NCBI RefSeq assembly: GCF_002222615.2
Contig: NZ_CP022412.2
Location: forward strand, 2,728,001 to 2,792,000
DNA length: 64,000 bases
From: Bacteroides caccae
GTDB taxonomy: Bacteria; Bacteroidota; Bacteroidia; Bacteroidales; Bacteroidaceae
Direction: 5' to 3'
Positions 43,353-53,752 of the stretch are shown here, piece by piece. The notes under the pieces were generated by a model. It was not told the origin of the DNA, did not search any database, and saw nothing but the letters and a program-made list of their open reading frames with translations. Each line of letters begins with the position of its first letter. Within the stretch, counting starts at the first letter, position 1. Both the position numbers and the translations under genes were made by a program.

Positions 43353-46300
43353 ATGAAAAAGATTTTACTATTATTCGTCTGTCTGTTCGTTTGTTGGGTG
43401 TTGTCTGCCCAGCAACGGATAAAGGTTGCATGTGTAGGAAACAGTATTACCTATGGTACAGGATTATCTGACCGTGCAACACAATCTTATCCTGTGAAGT
43501 TGCAAAAGCTGCTGGGAGAACGTTATGAAGTCGAGAACTTCGGGAAACCTGGCGCTACCCTGCTTAATCAGGGACATCGCCCTTATACCCGACAGGAAGA
43601 ATATCGGAAAGCATTGGATTTTGCAGGAGATATTGTTGTCATTCATTTGGGTATCAATGATACCGACCCTCGCAATTGGCCTAACTACCGTGATTTTTTT
43701 GTGAAAGATTATTTGAAGCTGATTGATACATTCCGTGAGGCCAATCCCGCTGTACGGATTATCATTGCACGAATGACTCCGATTGCCGACCGCCATATCC
43801 GTTTTTTGTCGGGAACCCGTGATTGGCATGGAGAGATACAAACGGCTATTGAAACGGTGGCACGCTATGCCGGGGTACAGTTAATCGATTTCCACGAACC
43901 GCTTTATCCATATCCTTATCTTTTGCCGGACGCTGTTCATCCTGCTGCTGAAGGGGCTGCGATAATGGCGAGAACAGTTTACTCGGCTATCACCGGAGAT
44001 TATGGAGGCTTGAAATTATCTCCGCTTTATACGGATAATATGATTCTTCAGCGCGATACTCCTTTGAAGGTTCATGGGATAGCCAATGCAGGAGAGCAAG
44101 TAACAGTTTGCATAGACCGCCAGCAGTGGATTACAAAGGCTGCACCGGACGGTAAATGGTCCGTGAAATTATCACCGTTGAAAGCGGGAGGACCTTATAC
44201 GCTAACAATTTCTACCCCTCATAGAATCTTGAAATATACAAATGTCTTGATAGGAGAGGTTTGGTTATGCTCCGGTCAGTCGAATATGGAATTTATGTTA
44301 CGGCAGACTATTACCGGCAAAAAAGACATTCCTCAAGCTGCCGACGAACAGTTACGTTTGTATGACATGAAAGCGCGCTGGCGCACGGACGCAGTGCAAT
44401 GGGACGCTTCCGTTCTCGATTCCTTGAATCATCTTCAATATTATAAGGAGACCGAATGGGAAATTTGTACTCCTGCCAATGCTGCCCATTTCTCTGCAAT
44501 CGCTTATTATTTCGGTCAGATGTTGCGGGATAGCTTGAAGGTTCCGGTGGGGTTGATCTGTAATGCTATCGGCGGTTCACCCACCGAATCATGGATTGAC
44601 CGGAATACGTTGGAATATCAATTCCCGGCTATATTAAAAGATTGGACGCGTAATGACTTTATACAGGACTGGGTACGTGGAAGAGCTGCATTGAATGTTA
44701 AACTCTCGAAGGAGAAGTTTCAGCGCCACCCTTATGAACCTTGTTATTTATACGAGTCCGGTATTCGGCCGTTGGAGCAATATCCCGTCAGAGGTGTGAT
44801 CTGGTATCAGGGGGAATCAAACGCTCATAATTGCGAAGCTCATGAGAAGCTCTTTAAACTCTTAGTCGGTAGTTGGCGTAAGAACTGGAAGAATGAGGAT
44901 TTGCCATTCTATTATGTACAGCTTTCCAGTATAGCTCGTCCTTCGTGGCCGTGGTTCCGTGACAGCCAGCGTAGAATGATGGCTGAAATTCCGAATACCG
45001 GTATGGCAGTATCAAGTGATTATGGTGATTCGTTGGATGTACATCCTAGAAATAAAAAACCGGTTGGAGAACGCTTGGCTCGCTGGGCATTGAATAAAAC
45101 TTATGGAATGCATGATGTGTTGCCTTCCGGACCCTTATTTTGTCGGGCCGATTTTTGTGAAGATGTCGTATATGTTACTTTTGATTACGGCAAGGGGTTG
45201 AAGAGTTCGGACGGTGGTCCTTTGCGTACGTTTGAAGTTGCCGAGACAGACGGCGTTTATTATCCCGCAGTTGCCGAAATAATAAACGGTCAGATAAAAG
45301 TATATAGCGAACAAGTGAAACGTCCGCGATATATCCGTTATGGCTGGCAACCTTTCACACGTGCAAATTTGGTGAATGAGGCAGGTTTGCCCGCGTCAAC
45401 TTTTCGTGCGGAAGCGCCCGAATCTTTTGTTGCCGATCTCCATTTACAAAGAATGGAGGGATTTCCTAAGTCGGAGAAAGGACTTAAATCAGGAGTCTCT
45501 GCCTGTTATGCAGGAATGCTGAATGGGAAACTGCTGTTGGCAGGAGGTTGTAATTTTCCCGGAATCCCCGCCGATGAAGGAGGAAAAAAGAAATACTATC
45601 AGGGGATTTATGTAGCAGAGATGAATCCAGATACAGTGTTTGTCTGGAATAAAGTTGGAGAACTTCCCGTTTCTGCCGCTTATGGCGTTTCTGTATCCTG
45701 TTCGGATGGAATCATCTGTATAGGAGGAACTGACGGTCAGGATGCACTAACTTCTGTTTATAAAATCCGCTGGGATGAGAAAAGCGAAAAGAATGGGAAA
45801 AATAAGAAGAAAGGGAAAGTCGTCATCGAAACATTACCGGCTTTACCTTATGCTCTAGATAATATGTGTGGGACGCTAATTGGGGAACAACTATTCATAG
45901 CCGGAGGAAATAGAAACGGAAAGCCATCCAATTCCTTCCTCCGACTCGATTTAACTAATCTTTCTGTAGGCTGGCATGAGTTACCGGAATATCCCGGAGA
46001 TGCACGTACACAAGCCGTTTGTGCCGGCCAGCGTAGGGGAGACGACTACCGTTTCTATTTATGGGGAGGATTTGCTCCTTCTACGGAAGGAAAACCGGCA
46101 ACACTTTCCACAAGTGGTTACTGTTATTCTTCCGTATCTCGGCGATGGATGCCTGTAGCTACTCCGAAAGGAAGTGACGGAGAGGTTGTATCTTTAGGGG
46201 GGGGAGCTGCCGTTGCATTAAATGATAGCTTGGTATTATGTACAGGTGGAGTAAACAAAGACATATTTCTAGCGGCTCTACGGTGTCCTGAAAAAGATTA

Positions 46301-46511
46301 CCTCCTTCATCCGGTAGAATGGTATAAGTTTAATGACCGTATATTGGTCTATAATATCAATCTGGACATCTGGCAGGAAGTTGCCCGTACATCGCTGGTA
46401 GCGCGTGCCGGAGCTGCGTTAGTGGGGTGGGATAAAACATATTATAATATTAATGGAGAATTGAAGCCCGGTGTCCGTACTCCGGAAATTATAAAAATAA
46501 CGGTCGAATAA
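43353..46511 (+). CDS. Multidomain sialate esterase: SGNH + SASA + NanM-like Kelch propeller
   Basis: A 1052-residue secreted protein that starts on the base after the previous stop. Residues ~1-215 form an SGNH esterase (GNSITYG, FGKPGAT, LGIND, DAVHPAAEG). Residues ~225-690 form a sialate O-acetylesterase (SASA) domain with CSGQSNMEF, GGSPTESWID and WYQGESNAH. Residues ~700-1052 form a Kelch-type propeller resembling the NanM/YjhT sialic-acid mutarotase (LLLAGGCNFPGI, FIAGGNRNG, CTGGVNKD). The three activities in one chain would deacetylate and then mutarotate sialic acid. Confidence 0.8.
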   Translation: MKKILLLFVCLFVCWVLSAQQRIKVACVGNSITYGTGLSDRATQSYPVKLQKLLGERYEVENFGKPGATLLNQGHRPYTRQEEYRKALDFAGDIVVIHLGINDTDPRNWPNYRDFFVKDYLKLIDTFREANPAVRIIIARMTPIADRHIRFLSGTRDWHGEIQTAIETVARYAGVQLIDFHEPLYPYPYLLPDAVHPAAEGAAIMARTVYSAITGDYGGLKLSPLYTDNMILQRDTPLKVHGIANAGEQVTVCIDRQQWITKAAPDGKWSVKLSPLKAGGPYTLTISTPHRILKYTNVLIGEVWLCSGQSNMEFMLRQTITGKKDIPQAADEQLRLYDMKARWRTDAVQWDASVLDSLNHLQYYKETEWEICTPANAAHFSAIAYYFGQMLRDSLKVPVGLICNAIGGSPTESWIDRNTLEYQFPAILKDWTRNDFIQDWVRGRAALNVKLSKEKFQRHPYEPCYLYESGIRPLEQYPVRGVIWYQGESNAHNCEAHEKLFKLLVGSWRKNWKNEDLPFYYVQLSSIARPSWPWFRDSQRRMMAEIPNTGMAVSSDYGDSLDVHPRNKKPVGERLARWALNKTYGMHDVLPSGPLFCRADFCEDVVYVTFDYGKGLKSSDGGPLRTFEVAETDGVYYPAVAEIINGQIKVYSEQVKRPRYIRYGWQPFTRANLVNEAGLPASTFRAEAPESFVADLHLQRMEGFPKSEKGLKSGVSACYAGMLNGKLLLAGGCNFPGIPADEGGKKKYYQGIYVAEMNPDTVFVWNKVGELPVSAAYGVSVSCSDGIICIGGTDGQDALTSVYKIRWDEKSEKNGKNKKKGKVVIETLPALPYALDNMCGTLIGEQLFIAGGNRNGKPSNSFLRLDLTNLSVGWHELPEYPGDARTQAVCAGQRRGDDYRFYLWGGFAPSTEGKPATLSTSGYCYSSVSRRWMPVATPKGSDGEVVSLGGGAAVALNDSLVLCTGGVNKDIFLAALRCPEKDYLLHPVEWYKFNDRILVYNINLDIWQEVARTSLVARAGAALVGWDKTYYNINGELKPGVRTPEIIKITVE

Positions 46512-46536
46512 TGGGGGAAAATTGACAAAAAAGTAA

Positions 46537-46544
46537 TATCTTTG
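46537..46544 (+). promoter_or_regulatory. Internal -7 element before the beta-mannosidase gene
   Basis: TATCTTTG fits TAnnTTTG, 28 bases before the chosen start. It makes the earlier in-frame start at 46542 unlikely, and suggests a second promoter within the glycosidase cluster. Confidence 0.5.
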
Positions 46545-46571
46545 ACTCCGTTAATATCTAATACCCCCACT

Positions 46572-49184
46572 ATGATATTGAATTTGACAGGAAAAAAGGC
46601 TCAGATAGCATGCGGACTACTATGTTGTTGCAGCATGGCGTATGCACAGAGTAATGACAATTCAGAAGTTGTACTTCTACACACAGGCTGGGAATTTTCT
46701 CAAGCAGGAACAGAACTATGGCGAACGGCAGAAGTGCCCGGTACAGTACATCAGGACCTTATTCACCACAAATTACTTCCTTCTCCTTTTTATGGAATGA
46801 ATGAACAGAAGATTCAATGGGTGGAAAACGAAGATTGGGAATACCGCACTTCTTTTACCGTTACAATGGAACAATTGGAGCGGGATGATGCCCAGCTCAT
46901 CTTTGAAGGTCTTGATACCTATGCAGATGTTTATCTCAACGGTTCCTTACTGTTAAAGTCCGATAATATGTTTGTCGGTTATTCGTTACCTGTAAAGCCA
47001 CAACTTCGTCTAGGGGAAAACTTACTCCATATATATTTCCATTCACCTATCCGGCAAACTCTTCCTCAATATGCCTCCAACGGATTCAACTATCCGGCGG
47101 ATAATGACCACCATGAGAAACATCTGAGTGTGTTCTCCCGTAAAGCTCCTTACAGTTACGGTTGGGATTGGGGAATCCGTATGGTAACTAGTGGTATTTG
47201 GCGTCCGGTAAAAATTCGTTTTTATGACGCCGCTTCCATTAATGATTATCATATCAAGCAACTGTCGCTGACAGAACACTCTGCCGAACTATCTAATGAA
47301 CTGGAAATAAACAATATACTTCCTCAATCGATTCAAGCAGAAATACGGATTAATTATTCATTTGAAAAAGGAGAAGAAACTGTAATTAGCCGTTCTGTCA
47401 CTTTGCAACCCGGACTCAACTCTATCCATATCCCTTCCGAAGTCCTGTCTCCGGTACGCTGGATGCCGAATGGTTGGGGCAAACCGGCTTTGTATGATTT
47501 CTCTGCTCAAGTTGTCTTTGACGGTAAAGTGGTAGCCGAGCAATCCCACCGTATCGGTTTACGTACCGTCCGGTTGGTGAACGAGAAAGATGCGGACGGA
47601 GAATCTTTCTATTTTGAAGTGAATGGCATTCCGATGTTCGCCAAAGGTGCCAACTATATACCACAGGACGCTCTATTGCCCTCTGTGACTACCGAACGCT
47701 ATCAGACATTGTTCCGTGATATCAAAGAGGCCAACATGAATGTAGTCCGTATATGGGGTGGAGGAACGTATGAAGACGATCGTTTCTATGATTTGGCGGA
47801 TGAAAACGGCATCTTGGTTTGGCAGGACTTTATGTTCGCTTGTACCCCTTATCCGTCTGACCCTACATTCTTGAAGCGGGTAGAGGAGGAAGCTTGCTAC
47901 AACATCCGCCGTCTTCGCAACCACCCTTCGCTGGCTATGTGGTGTGGCAACAATGAGATATTGGAAGCCTTGAAATATTGGGGGTATCAGAAAAAATACA
48001 CTCCGGAAATCTATCAGGAAATGATGTCCGGTTACGACAAACTCTTCCGTGAACTACTTCCCGCCAAGGTGAAAGAACTCGATGCTGACCGCTTTTATAT
48101 CCATAGCTCCCCTTATCTAGCCAACTGGGGACGTCCCGAATCATGGGGAATAGGCGATAGCCATAATTGGGGTGTTTGGTACGGACAGAAACCTTTTGAA
48201 TCATTGGATACCGACTTGCCACGTTTCATGAGCGAATTTGGTTTCCAATCCTTCCCTGAGATGAAAACTATTGCTACATTCGCAGCTCCTGGAGATTATC
48301 AAATCGAATCGGAAGTGATGAATGCCCACCAAAAGAGTAGTATTGGCAATGCTTTGATCCGTACTTACATGGAACGTGACTATATCGTACCTGAGAAATT
48401 TGAGGACTTTGTATACGTCGGACTGGTTTTGCAAGGCCAGGGAATGCGTCATGGCTTGGAAGCTCACCGTCGTAACCGTCCTTATTGCATGGGTACTCTA
48501 TACTGGCAGTTGAACGATAGCTGGCCCGTCGTTTCATGGTCGAGTATCGACTATTATGGTAACTGGAAAGCTTTGCATTATCAGGCGAAACGTGCTTTTG
48601 CTCCTATTCATATCAACCCTATTCAGCGGAATGACAGCTTATGTGTCTACCTTCTTTCCGATCGCCTTGATACGTTGGAGAAAATGACATTAGAAATGAA
48701 AGTCATAGACTTTGAGGGAAAAAAGATCAGTAAACCGATGCTCTTGAAATCTTTGTCGGTTCCTGCAAATACCTCTCAATGTGTATATCGGACAAAACTT
48801 GACGCCTTACTGTCTTCGACAAAACGCCCGCTTTCGGAAGAACTCCTCCACTGCTTCATGCTGCTTACCTTGAAAGACAAATCCGGACATGTGGTAGATG
48901 AAACGGTTTATTTCTTTGCAAAGACCAAAGACCTACTTTTGCCCGAAACGACTATTTCCTATAAAATGAAGCAGACAGATGGCGAATGCGAACTGACACT
49001 TCTTTCTCCTGTTTTGGCAAAAGACGTCTTTATCGAAGTACCATTACAGGGTGCCCGTTTTAGTGACAACTTTTTCGATCTTCTGCCCGGAGAACGTAAA
49101 ACGATTCTCATTACTTCTCCTCAAATAAAGAAAGGGGAGGAACTGCCTCTGACTGTGAAGCATATTCGTGAGACCTATAATTAA
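46572..49184 (+). CDS. GH2 beta-mannosidase
   Basis: The start at 46572 (MILNLTGKKAQIACGLL) was chosen because the upstream one lies in a -7 element. About 870 residues with a signal peptide. The layout is a jelly-roll sugar-binding domain (~25-190, with LIFEGLDTYADVYLNG), an Ig-like domain and a GH2 barrel with acid/base E462 in WCGNNE and nucleophile E555 in MSEFGF, then further beta domains. The family and the mannosidase-type NNE motif point to beta-mannose at the N-glycan core. Confidence 0.85.
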   Translation: MILNLTGKKAQIACGLLCCCSMAYAQSNDNSEVVLLHTGWEFSQAGTELWRTAEVPGTVHQDLIHHKLLPSPFYGMNEQKIQWVENEDWEYRTSFTVTMEQLERDDAQLIFEGLDTYADVYLNGSLLLKSDNMFVGYSLPVKPQLRLGENLLHIYFHSPIRQTLPQYASNGFNYPADNDHHEKHLSVFSRKAPYSYGWDWGIRMVTSGIWRPVKIRFYDAASINDYHIKQLSLTEHSAELSNELEINNILPQSIQAEIRINYSFEKGEETVISRSVTLQPGLNSIHIPSEVLSPVRWMPNGWGKPALYDFSAQVVFDGKVVAEQSHRIGLRTVRLVNEKDADGESFYFEVNGIPMFAKGANYIPQDALLPSVTTERYQTLFRDIKEANMNVVRIWGGGTYEDDRFYDLADENGILVWQDFMFACTPYPSDPTFLKRVEEEACYNIRRLRNHPSLAMWCGNNEILEALKYWGYQKKYTPEIYQEMMSGYDKLFRELLPAKVKELDADRFYIHSSPYLANWGRPESWGIGDSHNWGVWYGQKPFESLDTDLPRFMSEFGFQSFPEMKTIATFAAPGDYQIESEVMNAHQKSSIGNALIRTYMERDYIVPEKFEDFVYVGLVLQGQGMRHGLEAHRRNRPYCMGTLYWQLNDSWPVVSWSSIDYYGNWKALHYQAKRAFAPIHINPIQRNDSLCVYLLSDRLDTLEKMTLEMKVIDFEGKKISKPMLLKSLSVPANTSQCVYRTKLDALLSSTKRPLSEELLHCFMLLTLKDKSGHVVDETVYFFAKTKDLLLPETTISYKMKQTDGECELTLLSPVLAKDVFIEVPLQGARFSDNFFDLLPGERKTILITSPQIKKGEELPLTVKHIRETYN

Positions 49185-49223
49185 ATAATTCTATTAATAA
49201 CTTAACACCTAATTTTTTAGTTT

Positions 49224-51548
49224 ATGAAACAACTCTTAAAATTAACGGGATGTCTGGCGGTAGCAGGGCTTTTTGCCTCTTGTCAATCGGCTCAGCAAGA
49301 AGCTGATTACCAGATTATTCCCATGCCTCAGGAAATTGTAACAGCCTCGGGAAACCCCTTCATTCTGAAGAGTAGTGTGAAGATTCTCTATCCGGAAGGT
49401 AATGAGAATATGCAACGTAACGCGAAATTTCTGGCAGACTACTTGAAAACAGCTACCGGAAAAGATTTTGTTATCGAAGCCGGAACAGAAGGAGAGAATG
49501 CAATTGTACTGGCACTTGGGACAGAATCCGAAAATCCGGAATCTTACCAATTGAAAGTTACCGGTGACGGAATTACAATCACTGCTCCTACAGAGGCCGG
49601 AGTATTTTACGGAATTCAATCATTGCGTAAGTCATTGCCTGTCGCAATAGGTGCGGAGATTGCTTTGCCTGCAGTAGAGATAAAGGATGCTCCCCGTTTC
49701 GCTTATCGTGGCGCACATTTTGATACGAGTCGTCATTTCTTTACTGTAGATGAAGTGAAGACTTATATTGATATGATGGCTTTGCATAATATGAATCGTT
49801 TCCATTGGCATATTACTGAAGACCAAGGTTGGCGTCTGGAAATCAAGAAATACCCGAAACTGACGGAAATAGGTTCTAAGAGAACGGAAACAGTTATCGG
49901 ACGTAACTCCGGTGAATATGACGGCAAACCTTATGGTGGTTTCTATACGCAGGAAGAGGCTAAGGAAATAGTAGCGTATGCTGCCGAACGTTATATCACG
50001 GTTATCCCCGAGATTGACCTTCCGGGACATATGCAGGCTGCTCTTGCCGCTTATCCCGAATTAGGTTGTACTGGCGGTCCGTATGAAGTTTGGAGACAAT
50101 GGGGTGTATCTGAAGATGTGCTTTGTGCCGGAAACGATCAGGTATTGAAATTCCTCGAAGACGTATATGCTGAATTGATTGAGATCTTCCCGTCAGAATA
50201 TATCCATGTGGGTGGTGACGAATGCCCGAAAGTACGCTGGGAGAAATGCCCGAAATGTCAGGCACGTATCAAGGCATTGGGGTTAAAATCGGATGATAAA
50301 CATAGTAAGGAAGAACGTTTGCAGAGTTTCGTAATCAATCACATTGAGAAATTCCTGAACGACCACGGACGTCAGATTATTGGTTGGGATGAAATTCTCG
50401 AAGGCGGACTGGCTCCTAATGCAACCGTTATGTCATGGCGTGGAGAAAGAGGTGGTATCGAAGCTGCCAAACAGAAACACGATGTGATTATGACACCGAA
50501 TACCTATTTGTATTTCGACTATTATCAGACGAAAGATACGGAAAACGAACCTCTCGGAATTGGTGGTTATCTGCCGCTTGAAAGAGTATATAGTTACGAA
50601 CCGATGCCGACTTCCCTTACTCCGGAAGAACAAAAATATATTAAGGGTGTGCAAGCTAATCTCTGGACTGAATATATTCCTACTTTCTCTCATGCGCAAT
50701 ATATGGTATTGCCTCGTTGGGCTGCATTGTGTGAAATCCAGTGGTCTACTCCCGACAAGAAGAACTATGAAGACTTCCTGTCTCGTTTGCCGCAACTGAT
50801 TAAGTGGTATGATGCAGAAGGATACAATTATGCAAAACATGTGTTTAACGTAACAGCCGAATATACGCCGAACCCGGCAGACGGTACACTGGACATCACG
50901 TTGTCTACCATTGACAATGCCCCTATCCACTATACATTGGACGGTACGGAACCTACTGCCGCTTCTCCGCTTTATGAAGGTATCCTGAAAATCAAGGAAA
51001 ATGCAGACTTCTCCGCTATCGCTGTTCGTCCTACCGGAAACAGCCGTGTGATTTCAGAGAAGATCAATTTCAGTAAGTCCAGCATGAAGCCGATTGTAGC
51101 TAATCAACCGGTCAACAAACAATATATGTTTAAAGGTGAATCTACACTAGTAGACGGACTGAAAGGAAATGGCAACTATAAGACCGGTCGTTGGATTGCA
51201 TTCTATAAAAACGATATGGATATGACTATCGACCTTCAGCAACCTACCGAGATTTCGAGCGTTGCTATTTCTACTTGCGTAGAGAAGGGAGACTGGGTGT
51301 TTGATGCAAGAGGATTTTCCGTAGAAGTATCAGACGACGGTAAGAACTTTACCAAAGTAGCTTCCGAAGAATACCCTGCTATGGAACAAAGTGATAAGAA
51401 TGGTATCTACGAACATAAATTGTCATTCACTCCGGTGAAAACTCAGTATGTAAAGGTGGTTGCCTTGTCTGAAAGTAAAATACCGGAATGGCATGGAGGC
51501 AAAGGAAATCCTGCTTTCTTGTTTGTAGATGAAATCACAGTAGATTAA
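49224..51548 (+). CDS. GH20 beta-N-acetylhexosaminidase 2, lipoprotein
   Basis: A 774-residue lipoprotein (Cys20 in LFASC) with GH20b domain (~25-150), GH20 barrel (FHWHITEDQGWRLE, catalytic D332-E333 in HVGGDE), a C-terminal HEX_C-like beta segment (IHYTLDGTEPTAASPLY) and a terminal F5/8 type C module (~630-774). Surface attachment and the module suggest action on bound glycan. Its stop overlaps the next start as TAATG. Paralogue of the following gene. Confidence 0.88.
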   Translation: MKQLLKLTGCLAVAGLFASCQSAQQEADYQIIPMPQEIVTASGNPFILKSSVKILYPEGNENMQRNAKFLADYLKTATGKDFVIEAGTEGENAIVLALGTESENPESYQLKVTGDGITITAPTEAGVFYGIQSLRKSLPVAIGAEIALPAVEIKDAPRFAYRGAHFDTSRHFFTVDEVKTYIDMMALHNMNRFHWHITEDQGWRLEIKKYPKLTEIGSKRTETVIGRNSGEYDGKPYGGFYTQEEAKEIVAYAAERYITVIPEIDLPGHMQAALAAYPELGCTGGPYEVWRQWGVSEDVLCAGNDQVLKFLEDVYAELIEIFPSEYIHVGGDECPKVRWEKCPKCQARIKALGLKSDDKHSKEERLQSFVINHIEKFLNDHGRQIIGWDEILEGGLAPNATVMSWRGERGGIEAAKQKHDVIMTPNTYLYFDYYQTKDTENEPLGIGGYLPLERVYSYEPMPTSLTPEEQKYIKGVQANLWTEYIPTFSHAQYMVLPRWAALCEIQWSTPDKKNYEDFLSRLPQLIKWYDAEGYNYAKHVFNVTAEYTPNPADGTLDITLSTIDNAPIHYTLDGTEPTAASPLYEGILKIKENADFSAIAVRPTGNSRVISEKINFSKSSMKPIVANQPVNKQYMFKGESTLVDGLKGNGNYKTGRWIAFYKNDMDMTIDLQQPTEISSVAISTCVEKGDWVFDARGFSVEVSDDGKNFTKVASEEYPAMEQSDKNGIYEHKLSFTPVKTQYVKVVALSESKIPEWHGGKGNPAFLFVDEITVD

Positions 51549-53620
51549 TGAATATAAGAAATAGATGCACTAAAGTTTGTCTTTTCTTATGGGTATTGGG
51601 GATGTGCTTTGCGGCACATCCTCTTCATGCACAGTCCGTAATCCCTGTCCCTCTGAAAATAGAGCAGGGTACGGGCTCTTTTTTACTCTCAGAGAAAACA
51701 AAACTTTATACAAACATTCAAGGTGGAGAAGCTCGACTTCTGGAAAGCTATCTGCAAGCATTACCGGTTCATCTAAAGAAAGGAAAGAAAAAAGATACGC
51801 AGAACGTACTTTCTCTGTTGATAACCGAAAAGAGCGAACAGTTGCCTTCTCCCGAAAGTTATACCCTGTCCGTCACTCCGGAACGAATCCTTATCCGTGC
51901 AACATCGGGAGCGGGATTGTTCTACGGAATCCAGACACTGTTGCAATTATCTCAGCCTTCGGAAACAGGCTATTCCATTGCTTCTGTTGAAGTGCAGGAT
52001 AGTCCTCGTTTCGCTTATCGCGGCTTAATGCTGGATGTATCCCGTCATTTCTTTTCTAAAGAATTTGTGAAGAAACAGATAGACGCATTGGCATTCTATA
52101 AGATCAACCGCCTGCATCTGCACCTTACAGATGCGGCAGGCTGGCGAATTGAAATCAAGAAATATCCTTTGCTTACAGAATTTGCAGCCTGGCGTACTGA
52201 CGCCAATTGGAAGACGTGGTGGAACGGCGGACGTAAGTACCTCCGTTTCGACGAGCCTGGAGCTTCCGGAGGTTACTATACACAGGATGATATTCGCGAA
52301 ATCGTAGAATATGCTCGTCAGCATTTCATCACGATTATTCCGGAGATTGAAATGCCTGCCCACTCGGAAGAAGTGCTGGCAGCTTATCCGCAACTCTCTT
52401 GCGCGGGTGAGCCTTACAAGAACGCGGACTTCTGTATCGGAAACGAAGAAACGTTCACCTTTTTGGAAAATGTGCTGACCGAGGTCATGGCGCTTTTCCC
52501 TTCCGAATACATTCACATAGGAGGTGACGAAGCCGGTATGGCAGCGTGGAAAACTTGCCCGAAATGCCAAAAGAGAATGAAAGACGAACATCTCTCTCAC
52601 GTGGACGAACTGCAAAGTTATCTGATTCATCGTATTGAGAAGTTCCTGAACGATCATGGTCGACGTCTGCTCGGCTGGGACGAGATATTGAAAGGAGGAC
52701 TGGCTCCTAACGCGACTGTAATGTCATGGCGGGGAGAAGAAGGCGGTATTACAGCTGTAACTTCCGGACACCGGGCTATCATGACGCCGGGTGGCTACTG
52801 TTATCTGGATAGTTATCAGGACGCTCCGTACTCTCAGCCGGAAGCGATTGGTGGATACTTGCCATTGAAAAAAGTCTATTCTTACAATCCGGTTTCTACT
52901 TCATTGTCGGCGGAACAAGCGAAACTTGTGTATGGTGCGCAAGTTAATCTCTTTACTGAATATGTCCCGACTCCCGAACACGTGGAATATATGCTATATC
53001 CACGTACGCTGGCATTGGCGGAAGTTGCCTGGTCGGCTCCGGAACGTAAGTCATGGCCGGACTTCCATGCACGTGCCCTGAAAGCGGTAACGGATTTGCA
53101 GGCGAAAGGCTATCACACTTTCGATTTGAAGAGTGAGATCGGAAGTCGGCCGGAATCTTTACAACCCCTTACGCATCTGGCATTGGGAAAGAAAGTGATC
53201 TATAACGCTCCTTACAACTCCTCTTATGCAGCACAAGGTGATGTGACTTTGACCGACGGTATCCGTGGCGACTGGACTTACGGTGACGGTGCATGGCAGG
53301 GATTTATCTCGAAGAACCGCCTCGATGTAACCGTTGATATGGAAAACGAGACCACTATTCATTCAGTCACAGCAGCTTTCATGCAGGTAGTGGGAGCTGA
53401 AGTATTCTTGCCTGCGTCTGTGGTTATTTCAGTTTCCGATGACGGAGTCACTTTTACGGAACTGAAGCATCAGGACTTTGTTGTTAACAAGGAAGAAGCA
53501 ATCAAGTTTTCCGATGTTTCGTGGGAAGGAACCGTCAAGGGACGCTATGTACGTTATCAGGCGCGTGCCGGCAAAGAACTGGGTGGCTGGATATTTACTG
53601 ATGAAATCATAGTGAAGTAA
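51548..53620 (+). CDS. GH20 beta-N-acetylhexosaminidase 3, secreted
   Basis: A 690-residue protein with a signal peptide (~1-28), GH20b domain and barrel (LHLHLTDAAGWRIE; catalytic D327-E328 in HIGGDE). A C-terminal discoidin-like module follows from about residue 545. It is close to the preceding gene in the middle part (FLNDHGR, GWDEIL, GGLAPNATVMSWRGE), so the two arose by duplication. The start overlaps the previous stop. Confidence 0.88.
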   Translation: MNIRNRCTKVCLFLWVLGMCFAAHPLHAQSVIPVPLKIEQGTGSFLLSEKTKLYTNIQGGEARLLESYLQALPVHLKKGKKKDTQNVLSLLITEKSEQLPSPESYTLSVTPERILIRATSGAGLFYGIQTLLQLSQPSETGYSIASVEVQDSPRFAYRGLMLDVSRHFFSKEFVKKQIDALAFYKINRLHLHLTDAAGWRIEIKKYPLLTEFAAWRTDANWKTWWNGGRKYLRFDEPGASGGYYTQDDIREIVEYARQHFITIIPEIEMPAHSEEVLAAYPQLSCAGEPYKNADFCIGNEETFTFLENVLTEVMALFPSEYIHIGGDEAGMAAWKTCPKCQKRMKDEHLSHVDELQSYLIHRIEKFLNDHGRRLLGWDEILKGGLAPNATVMSWRGEEGGITAVTSGHRAIMTPGGYCYLDSYQDAPYSQPEAIGGYLPLKKVYSYNPVSTSLSAEQAKLVYGAQVNLFTEYVPTPEHVEYMLYPRTLALAEVAWSAPERKSWPDFHARALKAVTDLQAKGYHTFDLKSEIGSRPESLQPLTHLALGKKVIYNAPYNSSYAAQGDVTLTDGIRGDWTYGDGAWQGFISKNRLDVTVDMENETTIHSVTAAFMQVVGAEVFLPASVVISVSDDGVTFTELKHQDFVVNKEEAIKFSDVSWEGTVKGRYVRYQARAGKELGGWIFTDEIIVK

Positions 53621-53680
53621 GCAAATCCCTCGGTAAAACTCGAAAAAAAGAGTCATATTGCGGCTATTAATATCAATAAA

Positions 53681-53716
53681 AGAAGGAATCTACTCAACCA
53701 GATTCCTTCTTTTTTT
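53681..53716 (+). terminator. Terminator after the GH20 pair
   Basis: AGAAGGAATCT (53681-53691) pairs perfectly with AGATTCCTTCT (53700-53710), followed by TTTTTT. Confidence 0.8.
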
Positions 53717-53718
53717 GT

Positions 53719-53726
53719 TATATTTG
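53719..53726 (+). promoter_or_regulatory. -7 element before the second SusC gene
   Basis: TATATTTG fits TAnnTTTG, 26 bases before the start codon and right after the terminator. No clear -33 was found. Confidence 0.5.
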
Positions 53727-53752
53727 TATTATTACCTTAAAAACTGATAGTT

